Shown here piece after piece: positions 17,225 to 25,023 of a stretch of DNA of 64,000 bases (positions are counted from its first letter, which is position 1; each line of letters begins with the position of its first letter). Below the pieces are notes generated by a model. It did no database searches. It saw nothing but the letters and a program-made list of their open reading frames with translations, and was not told the origin of the DNA. The stretch lies in the NCBI GenBank assembly GCA_947448135.1, contig CANFLZ010000003.1:1-64000 (forward strand). The letters run 5' to 3'. Position numbers and translations under genes: made by a program. Source of the stretch: Flavobacteriales bacterium (lineage in GTDB: Bacteria > Bacteroidota > Bacteroidia > Flavobacteriales_D > Sanyastnellaceae).

Positions 17225-17619
17225 ACTATAAATTTGTTATTAAATACATTTTTTTCATATCCAGAACCATCTCTTTTGGAGTCCAATCCTTTTTTTCCCA
17301 AGTCATCTCCTTTGGACTTTTTTGCACACATAATTTTTTATTTATTATTTCAGCAAATTGAAAAAATTAATTCCGTAGAAACAATACGTCAAACGACGTA
17401 ACTTTTATCATTGAATAGAGTCACCTAATGACTAAGTCATGGGCGATAAACACAATTAGGATAACAACAAACAAAATCAATTTAGGCTTTTGATCATCAA
17501 TAATGATGGTGGCTCAAATTGTATAAATATTACAGAAAAAAAATACGCCTTTTGACGTATTTTTTTTTCTTGTTTCAAAGTATAAATTAAGATCTCTATA
17601 TTTAGCTTATATCTTAAAA
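17225..17619. other. Dyad-rich intergenic region without a convincing gene
   Basis: Between divergent genes. It contains TTGGAGTCCAA (near 17276) and a later TTTGGACTTTTTT, the pair ACGTC-AAAC-GACGT (near 17387), the dyad ATGACT-A-AGTCAT (about 17428-17440), CATCA-ATAA-TGATG near 17495, and a terminator-like hairpin at 17536-17568. A 21-codon frame from ATG 17428 is too weak to call. A box TATATTTA at 17597-17604 may be the -7 element of the next gene. Confidence 0.5.
17536..17568 (+). terminator. Terminator-like hairpin with no obvious gene upstream
   Basis: A-rich arm ending ATACG pairs with CGTAT followed by nine or more T, a rho-independent shape on both strands. The nearest plus-strand gene upstream is more than 4 kb away, so it may end an unseen short transcript or insulate the next gene. 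Confidence 0.5.
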
Positions 17620-17946
17620 ATGAATATTATGACATTTACTGGAAACGAAGGATCCATTATTACACTTGCTGAAGGATCTATTATGACAGCAGAATATCGC
17701 GCAACTATCTCAACAGGCGACACTATTGGCCTGGCAGTTGGAAAAAATTTGCTTGCTTCAATCCTTGATCAAAAGGGCTGTATGGGAGTAAGAATGTATT
17801 ACGCTTTGGACGATAATGGCAAAAACCAACTCGTTCTTGTAGGTGTGGATTCAAATGGAGATGACATGACAAATGGGGTAATCGTGGATAGACTATTGGC
17901 TTGCCCTGTTGTTTGCTCCATCAAAAATGAATTGAATTCTAAATAA
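17620..17946 (+). CDS. Conserved small Bacteroidota protein of unknown function
   Basis: 108 residues, soluble, with no signal peptide. The pattern NEGSIITLAEGSIMTAEYRATI near the start, then QKGCMGVRMYYALDDNGKNQLVLVGVDSNGDDM and a C-terminal CPVVC, recalls a small family that I have seen repeatedly in Flavobacteria and relatives, always without a function. Three conserved cysteines (about C67, C95, C99) could bind metal or form disulfides. It lies 7 bases before the TTG start of a 7TM protein and thus probably heads the transcript of signalling set A, which makes it a candidate signal modulator. That link is inference. Confidence 0.75.
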   Translation: MNIMTFTGNEGSIITLAEGSIMTAEYRATISTGDTIGLAVGKNLLASILDQKGCMGVRMYYALDDNGKNQLVLVGVDSNGDDMTNGVIVDRLLACPVVCSIKNELNSK

Positions 17947-17953
17947 ATTAAGT

Positions 17954-18610
17954 TTGAGCTATCTAATTTCAGTTGTATTTCTGACCTATTTTATTTGCGC
18001 TTATTTTGGCATTATTTCATTTAAGAAAATGAATTGGCTCGGTAGGCTTGCATTAATATCAATCATCTTATCATTATTGACGGAAGCAACCAATTTCTAT
18101 TATTTGGAAAACCATGAAAATAATCTATCCATAATCAACACCTATGAATTGTTGTCATTTCCTATTACCGTTAGTATCATCATGGCGCACAGTTTTATGA
18201 AGAGGCCTCAATTTATTGTCACCATTGTCACTTTTACATTGATTTGGATATTGAGATTTATACTAATGATACACGATGATTTTGAAAAATTTCATGTGCT
18301 GATATCATACTCCTCTTCTTTACTTGTTTGCGCATATTGCGGTTGGGTTATCTATAGAGTATTCACAAGCGAAGATGAGATTGTTCATCACCAGAGAAGT
18401 AAACTCCTAATTTTAATTGGTATTTTTATTTTTGAGTCAGTTAGCATAATACCATCATTTAGCTTTCTTCCCATTTTTGAAAAGGAAGAAATTAAAATCA
18501 TCGGGCAATTCTATTTTTACACTTTGCTTTTCGGCACAATTGCAAAGAATGCTTTATTCACGATGTACTTTTTCATCGAAAAAAGAAGAAATACGGTTAC
18601 AATAATTTGA
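17954..18610 (+). CDS. Seven-TM membrane protein of signalling set A
   Basis: 218 residues from a TTG start; the first ATG would delete the first membrane helix. Seven hydrophobic segments can be counted (near 5-25, 30-52, 66-84, 91-111, 116-140, 150-170 and 182-208). It is related to the protein at 25794-26441: both carry a G-I-F-I-(F/Y)-E-(S/A)-x-S-x-I-P motif in TM6 and an acidic residue in TM2. No catalytic motif is seen. It is followed by a histidine kinase and a response regulator with short spacing, so it may be the sensor or membrane partner for that kinase. I know no characterised relative. Confidence 0.75.
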   Translation: MSYLISVVFLTYFICAYFGIISFKKMNWLGRLALISIILSLLTEATNFYYLENHENNLSIINTYELLSFPITVSIIMAHSFMKRPQFIVTIVTFTLIWILRFILMIHDDFEKFHVLISYSSSLLVCAYCGWVIYRVFTSEDEIVHHQRSKLLILIGIFIFESVSIIPSFSFLPIFEKEEIKIIGQFYFYTLLFGTIAKNALFTMYFFIEKRRNTVTII

Positions 18611-18630
18611 GTTCCTTCTCATTTATTTTT

Positions 18631-19404
18631 ATGAGTCAATATTCGCAAATATTAATATTGTCAACATTGGCATTAATTATTTTAGTGCTTTTCACTTCAA
18701 TTATTGCTTTTCTATTTGTGAAAAAAGTTATTAAATCTGCTAGGGAAAAGGAGCAGCATAAAATTGAACTTCAAAAAATCATCATATCTTCTCAAGAAGA
18801 AGAGAGAGAAGCTCTTGCTAATAATTTGCATGACGATTTTGGTCCACAGTTGAGTAATTTATACAGACAATTGAAAATAGATTCTTGTAATGGACTGATT
18901 ATTTTCAATGATGACCACTTCAAAGAAATCTTGACAAAAATTGAATGCTTAATGAGCGATATCAGAAAGTACTCGTCTGAGATCTACCCCACACATCTTA
19001 AAAAAATAGGCCTAATTAAATCGATTGAATTGCAATTCAAAGAACTTAATGAGCATCTCAATGTAACTTTTCGCTCAGACGTTAATGATAATATCTCTTT
19101 AGATCTAAGTACCGAATTAACCCTATACCGAATAATAAATGAAGTCTTGAACAATATTCTTAAGCATTCTCGACCATCACTTATGGAAGGGAATGTAGAA
19201 ATCGAGAATGGAAATCTTCAAATTTATATCCTTCATGACGGAATATCTTTTTCACAAATTGATTTTATGGCGCAAATCCAGTCCGGAATTGGAAAAGGAT
19301 GTTCATCTATTTACAACAGAATCAAGGATGTTAATGGCACTATAGAATTTATTCAAATATTAGGTGTGTTTTCTAATGTAAAAATTCAAATCCCTTTGAA
19401 ATGA
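18631..19404 (+). CDS. Histidine kinase of signalling set A
   Basis: 257 residues from ATG 18631. One membrane helix (about 7-30), a short coil, then the HisKA_3-type dimerisation helix with the phospho-acceptor in ANNLHDDFGPQLS (H67) and a HATPase domain with N box NEVLNNILKHS and a glycine-rich GIGKGCSSIYNRI. The DxGxG box reads HDGISFS, a variant shared in kind with set C. There is no sensor domain, so input must come from a partner, probably the 7TM protein 20 bases upstream. Its stop overlaps the start of the response regulator by four bases (ATGA), which implies coupled synthesis. Confidence 0.85.
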   Translation: MSQYSQILILSTLALIILVLFTSIIAFLFVKKVIKSAREKEQHKIELQKIIISSQEEEREALANNLHDDFGPQLSNLYRQLKIDSCNGLIIFNDDHFKEILTKIECLMSDIRKYSSEIYPTHLKKIGLIKSIELQFKELNEHLNVTFRSDVNDNISLDLSTELTLYRIINEVLNNILKHSRPSLMEGNVEIENGNLQIYILHDGISFSQIDFMAQIQSGIGKGCSSIYNRIKDVNGTIEFIQILGVFSNVKIQIPLK

Positions 19405-20081
19405 AAGTACCGATAAGAGTAGCTTTGGTTGATGATCACACAATAGTTCGAGAAGGCATTGAAATTCTGTTGAAACAAGACAAAGCCAATCGATTTAAAA
19501 TAGTTGGAAGCTTTTCAAGCGGTCAAGAATTTCTTAATTTTCTAAGAGTTGAAACTTGCGATGTAGCATTACTGGACATTCAAATGCCAGAAAAGAATGG
19601 TGATAGCATTATTGAATTAGTCGGTCAAAAATATCCTAAAGTTTCAGTAATTGTTCTGAGTATGATTACCAAGGAATATATGATTGAAAAGGTCCTGAAA
19701 TTTGGTGCTCTTGGATATTTGCCAAAGGAAGCGTCAATTGCAGAAATTAAAAACGCAATTGAATCTGCATCTTTAAAACAAATACATTACAATTACTTAT
19801 TGCCAGAAGAAAAGTATCAACTTTTCAAGAACGGAAAGAAGCAAAAAAATTCACTCTCTATACGAGAGCAAATTATTATCACTTTAGTCGCAAATGGATT
19901 AAATAATAATACCATTGGGGAAAAACTTAACATTAGTCCTAGTACAGTAAAAAAACACAAAGAAAATATTTTCAGAAAAACCAATTGCGATAGTACTACT
20001 CAACTAATACACTTTGCCTTTGAGAATGGATTATCCAATCTTTCTCAAAATAATCTACATAAAAAAGACGAAGTGTCTTGA
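19401..20081 (+). CDS. LuxR/NarL-type response regulator of signalling set A
   Basis: 226 residues. Receiver domain (1-125) with acidic pair D11-D12, phospho-acceptor D59 in LLDIQMPE, switch serine near 87 and K109 in LPKEAS. A LuxR-type helix-turn-helix follows (about 153-205: LSIREQIIITLVANGLNNNTIGEKLNISPSTVKKHKENIF). Coupled to the kinase by a 4-base overlap. Target promoters are not visible. The receiver and HTH are intact, so it should bind DNA on phosphorylation. Confidence 0.9.
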   Translation: MKVPIRVALVDDHTIVREGIEILLKQDKANRFKIVGSFSSGQEFLNFLRVETCDVALLDIQMPEKNGDSIIELVGQKYPKVSVIVLSMITKEYMIEKVLKFGALGYLPKEASIAEIKNAIESASLKQIHYNYLLPEEKYQLFKNGKKQKNSLSIREQIIITLVANGLNNNTIGEKLNISPSTVKKHKENIFRKTNCDSTTQLIHFAFENGLSNLSQNNLHKKDEVS

Positions 20082-20131
20082 CATTACAATTTCTCTAAAA
20101 TTAAAAGAACATTTGTAATTGATTTTTTACA

Positions 20132-20248
20132 ATGAAGCAGGCTAAAAAAAGAATAGAAACCGCAGTAAGTCATTATAACACAAAAAGGCTACATCAAACC
20201 ATTGGATACAAAACACCCAATAGTGTCCATAAAATTGTAAACCCTTAA
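20132..20248 (+). pseudogene. C-terminal remnant of an IS3-family transposase
   Basis: 38 residues survive: the integrase-core tail ETAVSHYNTKRLHQTIGY followed by KTPNSVH, which is the end of IS3/IS150-type OrfB proteins. The frame is closed by a stop just upstream, so most of the transposase is gone. About 40 bases downstream, CTGTCAACC-TTTTTTAGGA at 20298-20315 looks like the terminal inverted repeat of such elements. Only the right end of the element remains. Confidence 0.75.
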
Positions 20249-20297
20249 AAGAAATAAAGTATCATTGTAAATCAATAACAGTAAATCAATCAAAAAC

Positions 20298-20315
20298 TGT
20301 CAACCTTTTTTAGGA
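20298..20315. mobile_element. Probable right end of the decayed IS3-family element
   Basis: CTGTCAACC followed by TTTTTTAGGA resembles the outer ends of Bacteroidota IS3-family elements as I know them. No matching left end was found nearby, so the boundaries of the original insertion are lost. Confidence 0.4.
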
Positions 20316-20323
20316 TAACACAT

Positions 20324-20350
20324 ACCGATATACCGATTCACTGATCCACC
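20324..20350 (+). repeat. Solo copy of the four-helix flank repeat
   Basis: ACCGATATACCGATTCAC followed by TGATCCACC matches 12911-12937 with a single mismatch in 27 bases. It lies between the IS3 remnant and the 3' end of signalling set B. Confidence 0.75.
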
Positions 20351-20352
20351 AT

Positions 20353-21021
20353 TTACCCTTCCAAATCAATCCACCCTTCCTTGAAGGCCCATAGCACAGC
20401 GCCGATCATATTCTTGGCGGGGGTTTTTTCGATGATGTTCCTTCGATGGGTTTCAACAGTGCGAACATCAATGTTCATCTTGTCTCCAATTTCGGCGCTC
20501 TTTAATCCCTGACTGACCCATTTTAAAATTTCTGTTTCCCGCTGAGTAAACAGCTGATCATGCGCAACTGTGGTGAGAATACCACTTTCCTTTTTTGCAG
20601 GTTTCCATTTCTTGGCCTCCTGAATAATGTGTCGAATGCTGTGGTTGAAGAAGAATGAGGTGTAATCCAAGGAAAGAATGGCGTTGGCCAATTCCTCTGG
20701 TGCCGATTCCTTCGAAAAGTAACCGTGCGCCCCGCGTTGCATCATTTGATAAATGACATCGACATCTTTGAGAAATGAAACGATCAATATTTTGATGCCA
20801 GGGTAGGTGCGTGTGAGCCATTCACAGGTTTCGATGCCATCCATCTCAGGCATTTGGATGTCTAACAAAACAACATCAATGGTGTGTTTGGGCAAAAACA
20901 ATTGAAGCTCCTTCCCATTCTCACATTCCAAAACAACATTCAATTTATCGTTGTTGTTGAGCCAAGCCGCCAAAGAGGTGCGGAACAAATTGTGGTCATC
21001 TACCAATGCAATGTTGATCAT
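20353..21021 (-). CDS. LuxR/NarL-type response regulator of signalling set B
   Basis: 222 residues. Receiver with D8-D9, phospho-acceptor D54 (VLLDIQMPEMDG) and the K of FSKESAP; HTH near 160-212 (LFTQRETEILKWVSQGLKSAEIGDKMNIDVRTVETHRRNII). Third gene of a minus-strand operon behind a 7TM protein and a kinase; its start overlaps the kinase stop by four bases. The gene ends only 3 bases from the solo repeat at 20324-20350. Regulon unknown. Confidence 0.92.
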   Translation of the reverse strand: MINIALVDDHNLFRTSLAAWLNNNDKLNVVLECENGKELQLFLPKHTIDVVLLDIQMPEMDGIETCEWLTRTYPGIKILIVSFLKDVDVIYQMMQRGAHGYFSKESAPEELANAILSLDYTSFFFNHSIRHIIQEAKKWKPAKKESGILTTVAHDQLFTQRETEILKWVSQGLKSAEIGDKMNIDVRTVETHRRNIIEKTPAKNMIGAVLWAFKEGWIDLEG

Positions 21022-21785
21022 AAGCGTACAGGTATTGTTATTTCTATTTCATTTCCCAATTCTACTTCATTCTGCTCAACCACTCCTTGCAAGATCATCA
21101 CTCGGGCTTGCAAATTCTTCCATCCCAATCCCTGCGATTGTTGCATGAGTTGCTTCCAATTGAATTTCTCTCCGTTGTCGGTTAGTACAATTTTCCAATG
21201 TTCTTTATCCAAAGGTGAAAAGACAACGCAAAACGAATCGCTTCGGTTGTGCTGAAAATGATTGGCCAACCATTCTTGCACCAAGCGCAAGATGTGCAAT
21301 TCGTCAATGGTCGATAACACAGGAACGTAATCAATCTGCAATTCTATTTTCTTTCCAGTACGTTGGGCTTTTTCTTCTAAAACAGTTTGTAAGGTTTTTA
21401 CCAATCCAACCGTTTCCAGTATAGGAGGCACCAAGTCATGGCACAAACCGCGAATTTCTTGTGTGATTTTTTGCAACTGCTCTTCCGTTTGGATAATGAA
21501 ATTTTGCTGATCGGTGGATAATTGATTTTTAAAAAGATTCAATGAAAAACGAATGGCTGCCAAATCACCCAATACACCGTCATGCAAGTCGCGTGCAATG
21601 CGCACTTGCTCGGATTCACGTGATTTAAGAACCTCATCCATCATCTGATGCTGCAAGTTTTTTTGCTTGGAGAATAATGTTTTGTAATAAAAATGGCTGA
21701 TGTAAAAGATGAGGAACACCACCAACAGGATCATCGAAAATCCAATCCAATAATATAAGTTGAGGATATGTCGGGTGTGCTCCAT
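21018..21785 (-). CDS. Histidine kinase of signalling set B
   Basis: 256 residues from ATG 21785, two bases after the 7TM gene's stop; the open frame extends upstream into that gene. One membrane helix (about 8-31), the HisKA_3 motif SEQVRIARDLHDGVLGDLA (H68) and a HATPase domain with LVQEWLANHFQHN as N box and LTDNGEKFN as a near-canonical DxG box. Unlike sets A and C the DxG aspartate is kept, so this kinase is a more distant paralogue. No sensor domain is present; the 7TM partner is the likely input. Confidence 0.88.
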   Translation of the reverse strand: MEHTRHILNLYYWIGFSMILLVVFLIFYISHFYYKTLFSKQKNLQHQMMDEVLKSRESEQVRIARDLHDGVLGDLAAIRFSLNLFKNQLSTDQQNFIIQTEEQLQKITQEIRGLCHDLVPPILETVGLVKTLQTVLEEKAQRTGKKIELQIDYVPVLSTIDELHILRLVQEWLANHFQHNRSDSFCVVFSPLDKEHWKIVLTDNGEKFNWKQLMQQSQGLGWKNLQARVMILQGVVEQNEVELGNEIEITIPVRL

Positions 21786-21787
21786 CT

Positions 21788-22426
21788 TTAGGATTTGTGT
21801 TGTTTCCTTGCCCCTATGGACAATAATATTCCGTAGGCAGATATAGCAACAGGTAATATGATCCAATAGAAAAACAAATTGTCATTGGGGAATTGTATCA
21901 TGTAAGGATAGAGTAGGTAGTAGAAGCTGCAAACGGACAAGTATATGACCAGTCCAATGATGGCAAAAAAATCGGGATCATCAAAGAGTGATGGATACAA
22001 TAAATTTTGAAAACGATCTCGTCCCCAAGCGAAAATGCAATACAAAGTGATGGCGAGTTGCATCAAACACACCCAGCCAAATCGGTACATGTTCATCTCT
22101 TTACTAATGTTGCTGAACAAGAGTAGAGTAAAAACCAAGGTGATGCCCAATAAGGCAATACTGGTCCAGCTCGGGGAGTAGGGGGAAAAGAAGTAAATGA
22201 TTCCTGCTGTTTCAAAGACGGTGAATATGTAGTACCAATAATCATCGAATCCTGCTGGGAAAAATTCTGCAGTAAGTTCATATGTACCACCAATAAAAGC
22301 GGTAGCTGTTAGAAATATCCATCTGGGAGCTACCGTTTTGTTGCGCGCAATCAGTGAGAGCAAAATGATCAAGGGGATCATTTCACAACCAATCATTATT
22401 CCATTCAACAGGGTATACAAATCCAT
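21788..22426 (-). CDS. Seven-TM membrane protein of signalling set B
   Basis: 212 residues from ATG 22426; earlier codons in the frame carry no homology. Seven hydrophobic segments with the same size and order as in sets A and C and a glutamate in the third helix (FTVFETAGIIYFF), but little direct identity. It begins the operon with the kinase and regulator. A -7 box TAAATTTG is placed 17 bases before the start, and a 9-bp inverted repeat (22426-22434 and 22480-22488) overlaps the start codon and encloses that promoter. Function inferred from position: membrane sensor or accessory to the kinase. Confidence 0.75.
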   Translation of the reverse strand: MDLYTLLNGIMIGCEMIPLIILLSLIARNKTVAPRWIFLTATAFIGGTYELTAEFFPAGFDDYWYYIFTVFETAGIIYFFSPYSPSWTSIALLGITLVFTLLLFSNISKEMNMYRFGWVCLMQLAITLYCIFAWGRDRFQNLLYPSLFDDPDFFAIIGLVIYLSVCSFYYLLYPYMIQFPNDNLFFYWIILPVAISAYGILLSIGARKQHKS

Positions 22427-22443
22427 GCGCAAAAGCTTATTCT

Positions 22444-22451
22444 CAAATTTA
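22444..22451 (-). promoter_or_regulatory. -7 promoter box of signalling operon B
   Basis: Minus-strand TAAATTTG fits TAnnTTTG and lies 17 bases before ATG 22426. It sits inside the 54-base interval framed by inverted TGCGCAAAA repeats (22426-22434 and 22480-22488), which could act as an operator or a 5' leader hairpin. Confidence 0.5.
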
Positions 22452-22492
22452 GTTTTTTTTAGGAGTGTGGTCTCCGTGTTTTTGCGCAGATG

Positions 22493-22520
22493 AAAAAAAA
22501 GCACCGATTTTGGTGCTTTT
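22493..22520 (-). terminator. Terminator of the M28 peptidase gene
   Basis: On the minus strand AAAAGCACC and GGTGC-TTTTTTTT enclose a short AAAATC loop, a classic hairpin plus T run, 7 bases after the peptidase stop codon. It separates the peptidase from operon B. Confidence 0.8.
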
Positions 22521-22526
22521 CAAGTT

Positions 22527-23801
22527 TTATTCAAATACAACAGGAAGTTTCATCTTTTTCCCCTCTCTTAAAATTTCAATCTCTGTTTTTTCACCAGGGT
22601 TGAATTTGCTCAACGCGTCCATGTATGCATAAATATCCGCAATGGGATATTTGCCCATGGATACAATGATGTCTCCTTGTTTTAAACCTGCCTTGGCGCC
22701 TGGTCGTCCTTCTTTGGTGCCGTCTATTTTTAGTCCTTCGCCGCTGTACAGATAGTCGGGCATCACGCCCAAGGTTACTTTGAAATTGGCCGCTTGCTGA
22801 CTTTTTTCTTCTTTGGTTTTGATGAAATCCAATTTCCCTTTCTGACTGGCCGCGATGGCAATATTTTCAATCAACTGCGCAATGTCTTGCAGACCATTGA
22901 AGTCAATCAATCCCAATTCATCAGTAGGCTTGTGGTATTGGTCATGTTGCCCAGTAAAGAAATGAAGAACGGGAATGCCGGCATTGTAGAATGAGGTGTG
23001 ATCACTCGGACCCGTTCCACTTTCGGAAAGTACCAATTGAAAGGCTTTGTTGCCCATTTGTTTGTTGCTTTTTTTGATGCCCTTCTTCCAAAAAGAAGAG
23101 GTGCCTGTACCATTGATGGCCAAGGTGCGATCCGCTTTTAATCGGCCCACCATGTCCATGTTGAGCATGCATGAAATCTGCGCTACTGGAACGGTTGGGT
23201 TTTTAGAAAAATAATTGCTGCCATACAATCCTTTTTCTTCTCCGCTAAACGCGATGAAAAGAAAATTGACGGGACCTAATTTTTCAGGTGATTCCTTTTG
23301 AAGCGCTTCGGCCAAGAAAAGCAAGGCGCTTACGCCACTCGCATTGTCATCTGCTCCGCGATGGATGCGTTTTTCGCCGCTCCACAAGGAGTTTTCATCT
23401 CCCCATCCCAGGTGATCGTAGTGGGCACCAATGACAATGGTCTCAGAAAATCCTCGGTCCCAAAAGCCCACGACATTTCTTCCGGTTTGCTCTTTGACAT
23501 AACCTGTGCCCAAGGTGCTCTTGCCATCGTTTTCCATTTTGTGCGGTGCAGCGTGCGGCGTGAAAGTAAAGTACTGATAATAGCCTACGCTACCTTTGGC
23601 TTTTAGACCAACAGCTTGCATTCGATCCGCTATATAGTGTGATGCTTTGATCTCTCCAGGGCTGCCCACCAAGCGACCCTCTAACGAATCAGAAGTTAAA
23701 ACTTCGATGTCCTGGTGCAAGTGATTTTGCCAAGCAGCCGTTGTTTGTCCAAACACAGACAAACCCATGGCCATGAATAAAAAGAAGCTCAATTGTTTCA
23801 T
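22527..23801 (-). CDS. M28 family aminopeptidase with C-terminal PDZ domain
   Basis: 425 residues from ATG 23801, which starts a signal peptide (MKQLSFFLFMAMGLSVFGQ). The zinc ligands of the M28 family are visible in order: AHYDHLGWG (His), HRGADDNASG (Asp), AFSGEEKGLYGS (Glu pair), NMDMVGR (Asp) and GPSDHTSFY (His). Residues about 335-425 form a PDZ domain (GVMPDYLYSGEGLKIDG, AGLKQGDIIVSMG). It should be a periplasmic or exported metallo-aminopeptidase. The start is supported by a box TACTTTTA ending 4 bases upstream. It stands alone between signalling sets B and C. Confidence 0.93.
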   Translation of the reverse strand: MKQLSFFLFMAMGLSVFGQTTAAWQNHLHQDIEVLTSDSLEGRLVGSPGEIKASHYIADRMQAVGLKAKGSVGYYQYFTFTPHAAPHKMENDGKSTLGTGYVKEQTGRNVVGFWDRGFSETIVIGAHYDHLGWGDENSLWSGEKRIHRGADDNASGVSALLFLAEALQKESPEKLGPVNFLFIAFSGEEKGLYGSNYFSKNPTVPVAQISCMLNMDMVGRLKADRTLAINGTGTSSFWKKGIKKSNKQMGNKAFQLVLSESGTGPSDHTSFYNAGIPVLHFFTGQHDQYHKPTDELGLIDFNGLQDIAQLIENIAIAASQKGKLDFIKTKEEKSQQAANFKVTLGVMPDYLYSGEGLKIDGTKEGRPGAKAGLKQGDIIVSMGKYPIADIYAYMDALSKFNPGEKTEIEILREGKKMKLPVVFE

Positions 23802-23848
23802 GAAGTAAAAGTAAGTCATGAGGGCTTTGACAGAAACGACCCTCATCA

Positions 23849-23899
23849 TAAAAAATGGAACCCCTCAACAACCTTGGCGAGGTTGAGAAAGATTCCATT
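23849..23899 (-). terminator. Hairpin between the M28 promoter and signalling set C
   Basis: AATGGAA (23854-23860) pairs with TTCCATT (23893-23899); an inner stem CTCA/TGAG and ACCT/AGGT encloses TGGCG. On the minus strand it ends in six T, so it may block antisense read-through into the M28 promoter. Confidence 0.5.
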
Positions 23900-24151
23900 T
23901 TGCACCGAAAACGAAATAAAAATAAATTTTTAGCAACCACAAAATGCAATGGATGCATCGATGCTGCAGCAACTTCCATTCTTGCACCCGTCCATATTAA
24001 ATTGACTCTCAGTGTCATGAGTGCGAAATTGAAGGGGTCTGGTTGTATGAATTGTAGAGTAAGAATTAGTACATGTACTAAAAATCACGGGGATGATTGT
24101 ATTGAATCTGAATACGTATTATTATTGAAGTTAAGAACAGAACAATTTTAG
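23855..24151 (+). CDS. Doubtful small Cys-rich protein
   Basis: A 98-residue frame with seven cysteines (CNGC, GSGCMNCRVRISTC, GDDC) and a basic N-terminal third (HRKRNKNKF). It has no signal peptide and no family I recognise. Its first codons lie in the hairpin at 23849-23899, which argues against the assigned ATG; a start at an internal Met (MSAKLKGSGC) is possible. It ends 91 bases before the response regulator of set C. If real it could be a small modified peptide or metal-binding protein; no modification enzyme is nearby. Confidence 0.3.
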   Translation: MEPLNNLGEVEKDSILHRKRNKNKFLATTKCNGCIDAAATSILAPVHIKLTLSVMSAKLKGSGCMNCRVRISTCTKNHGDDCIESEYVLLLKLRTEQF

Positions 24152-24242
24152 GCGCATGATTAACGGAACTATGGACCAATTGCCTTAACTGCAAATAGGC
24201 CCATGGCGGACAAATCCAAATAGAAATTCCAATTGAACCATC

Positions 24243-24971
24243 ATGAACACAGAAAGAACCGTCATACAATTGGCCATTGCGGAGGATCATCACTTGATGC
24301 GGGAGTCGTTGGGTAGGACGTTGAATCGGCAAAGTGGAATGCAGGTGGTCATCATGGCTGCCCATGGCAGGGAATTGTTGGATGCGATGGCAGACAAACC
24401 TGTTGATGTGGTGCTCATGGATTTGGATATGCCCATCATGAATGGAAAAGAAGCATTGGTGATAATACAGGAAAAATTCCCCGACACCAAAGTCATCATG
24501 TTCAGCATGCACAGTGATCCTTGGGTGGTATTTGAGATCATGCAATGGGGCGCGAGGAGTTTTGTTCCCAAGGATAGTTCAGTCAATGAGATGGTTAGGG
24601 CCATCAGGGCCGTATACAAATATGGACAGTATTATTCCACGGAAATTCAATGGATGGAGGGAAGTAACAAAGATGAATCATTGAAAATGAGATTGTCTTT
24701 TGGAACAAAGGAATTGGAGATGATTCAAATGATTTGCGATGGAAGAACGAGTGAAGAGATGGCGACGCTATTGCACTTGACCAAGAAAGCCATTGATGCA
24801 AGGCGCGCGGATTTATTAAAGCGCTTGGAAGCGAAGAATCCCATAGATTTTGTCAGGAAGTGCATGTTGTTTGCCTTGTACAAACCCCGCACGGATGAAG
24901 AGATTCGAGCAAGTGATGATGCTCGGGAAAAGGATCGCATGAGGAGAAGAAACAGAGGGAGAAATCTTTAG
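24243..24971 (+). CDS. LuxR/NarL-type response regulator of signalling set C
   Basis: 242 residues. Receiver with the acidic pair shifted to E14-D15, phospho-acceptor D60 (VVLMDLDMPIMNG) and K of FVPKDSS. A HTH region follows (LSFGTKELEMIQMICDGRTSEEMATLLHLTKKAIDARRADLLKRL) that keeps the NarL pattern but is less canonical. The tail after the HTH is very basic (REKDRMRRRNRGRNL). It is on the plus strand and convergent with its presumed kinase, unlike sets A and B where all three genes are in one operon. Pairing with the set C kinase is by proximity only. Confidence 0.88.
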   Translation: MNTERTVIQLAIAEDHHLMRESLGRTLNRQSGMQVVIMAAHGRELLDAMADKPVDVVLMDLDMPIMNGKEALVIIQEKFPDTKVIMFSMHSDPWVVFEIMQWGARSFVPKDSSVNEMVRAIRAVYKYGQYYSTEIQWMEGSNKDESLKMRLSFGTKELEMIQMICDGRTSEEMATLLHLTKKAIDARRADLLKRLEAKNPIDFVRKCMLFALYKPRTDEEIRASDDAREKDRMRRRNRGRNL

Positions 24972-25023
24972 GCGCTCAGAACTTCTTTGGGGAGTAATAA
25001 TCTGTTGCCTTTTTTGAATTTTT

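Noticed and set aside
20132-20248. Functional small DNA-binding gene
   Set aside because: The 38 residues are the tail of an IS3-type transposase and the frame closes directly upstream.
23855-24151. Lanthipeptide or other RiPP precursor
   Set aside because: Cys-rich but with no leader signature, no cyclase, dehydratase, transporter or maturation gene near, and a doubtful start codon.
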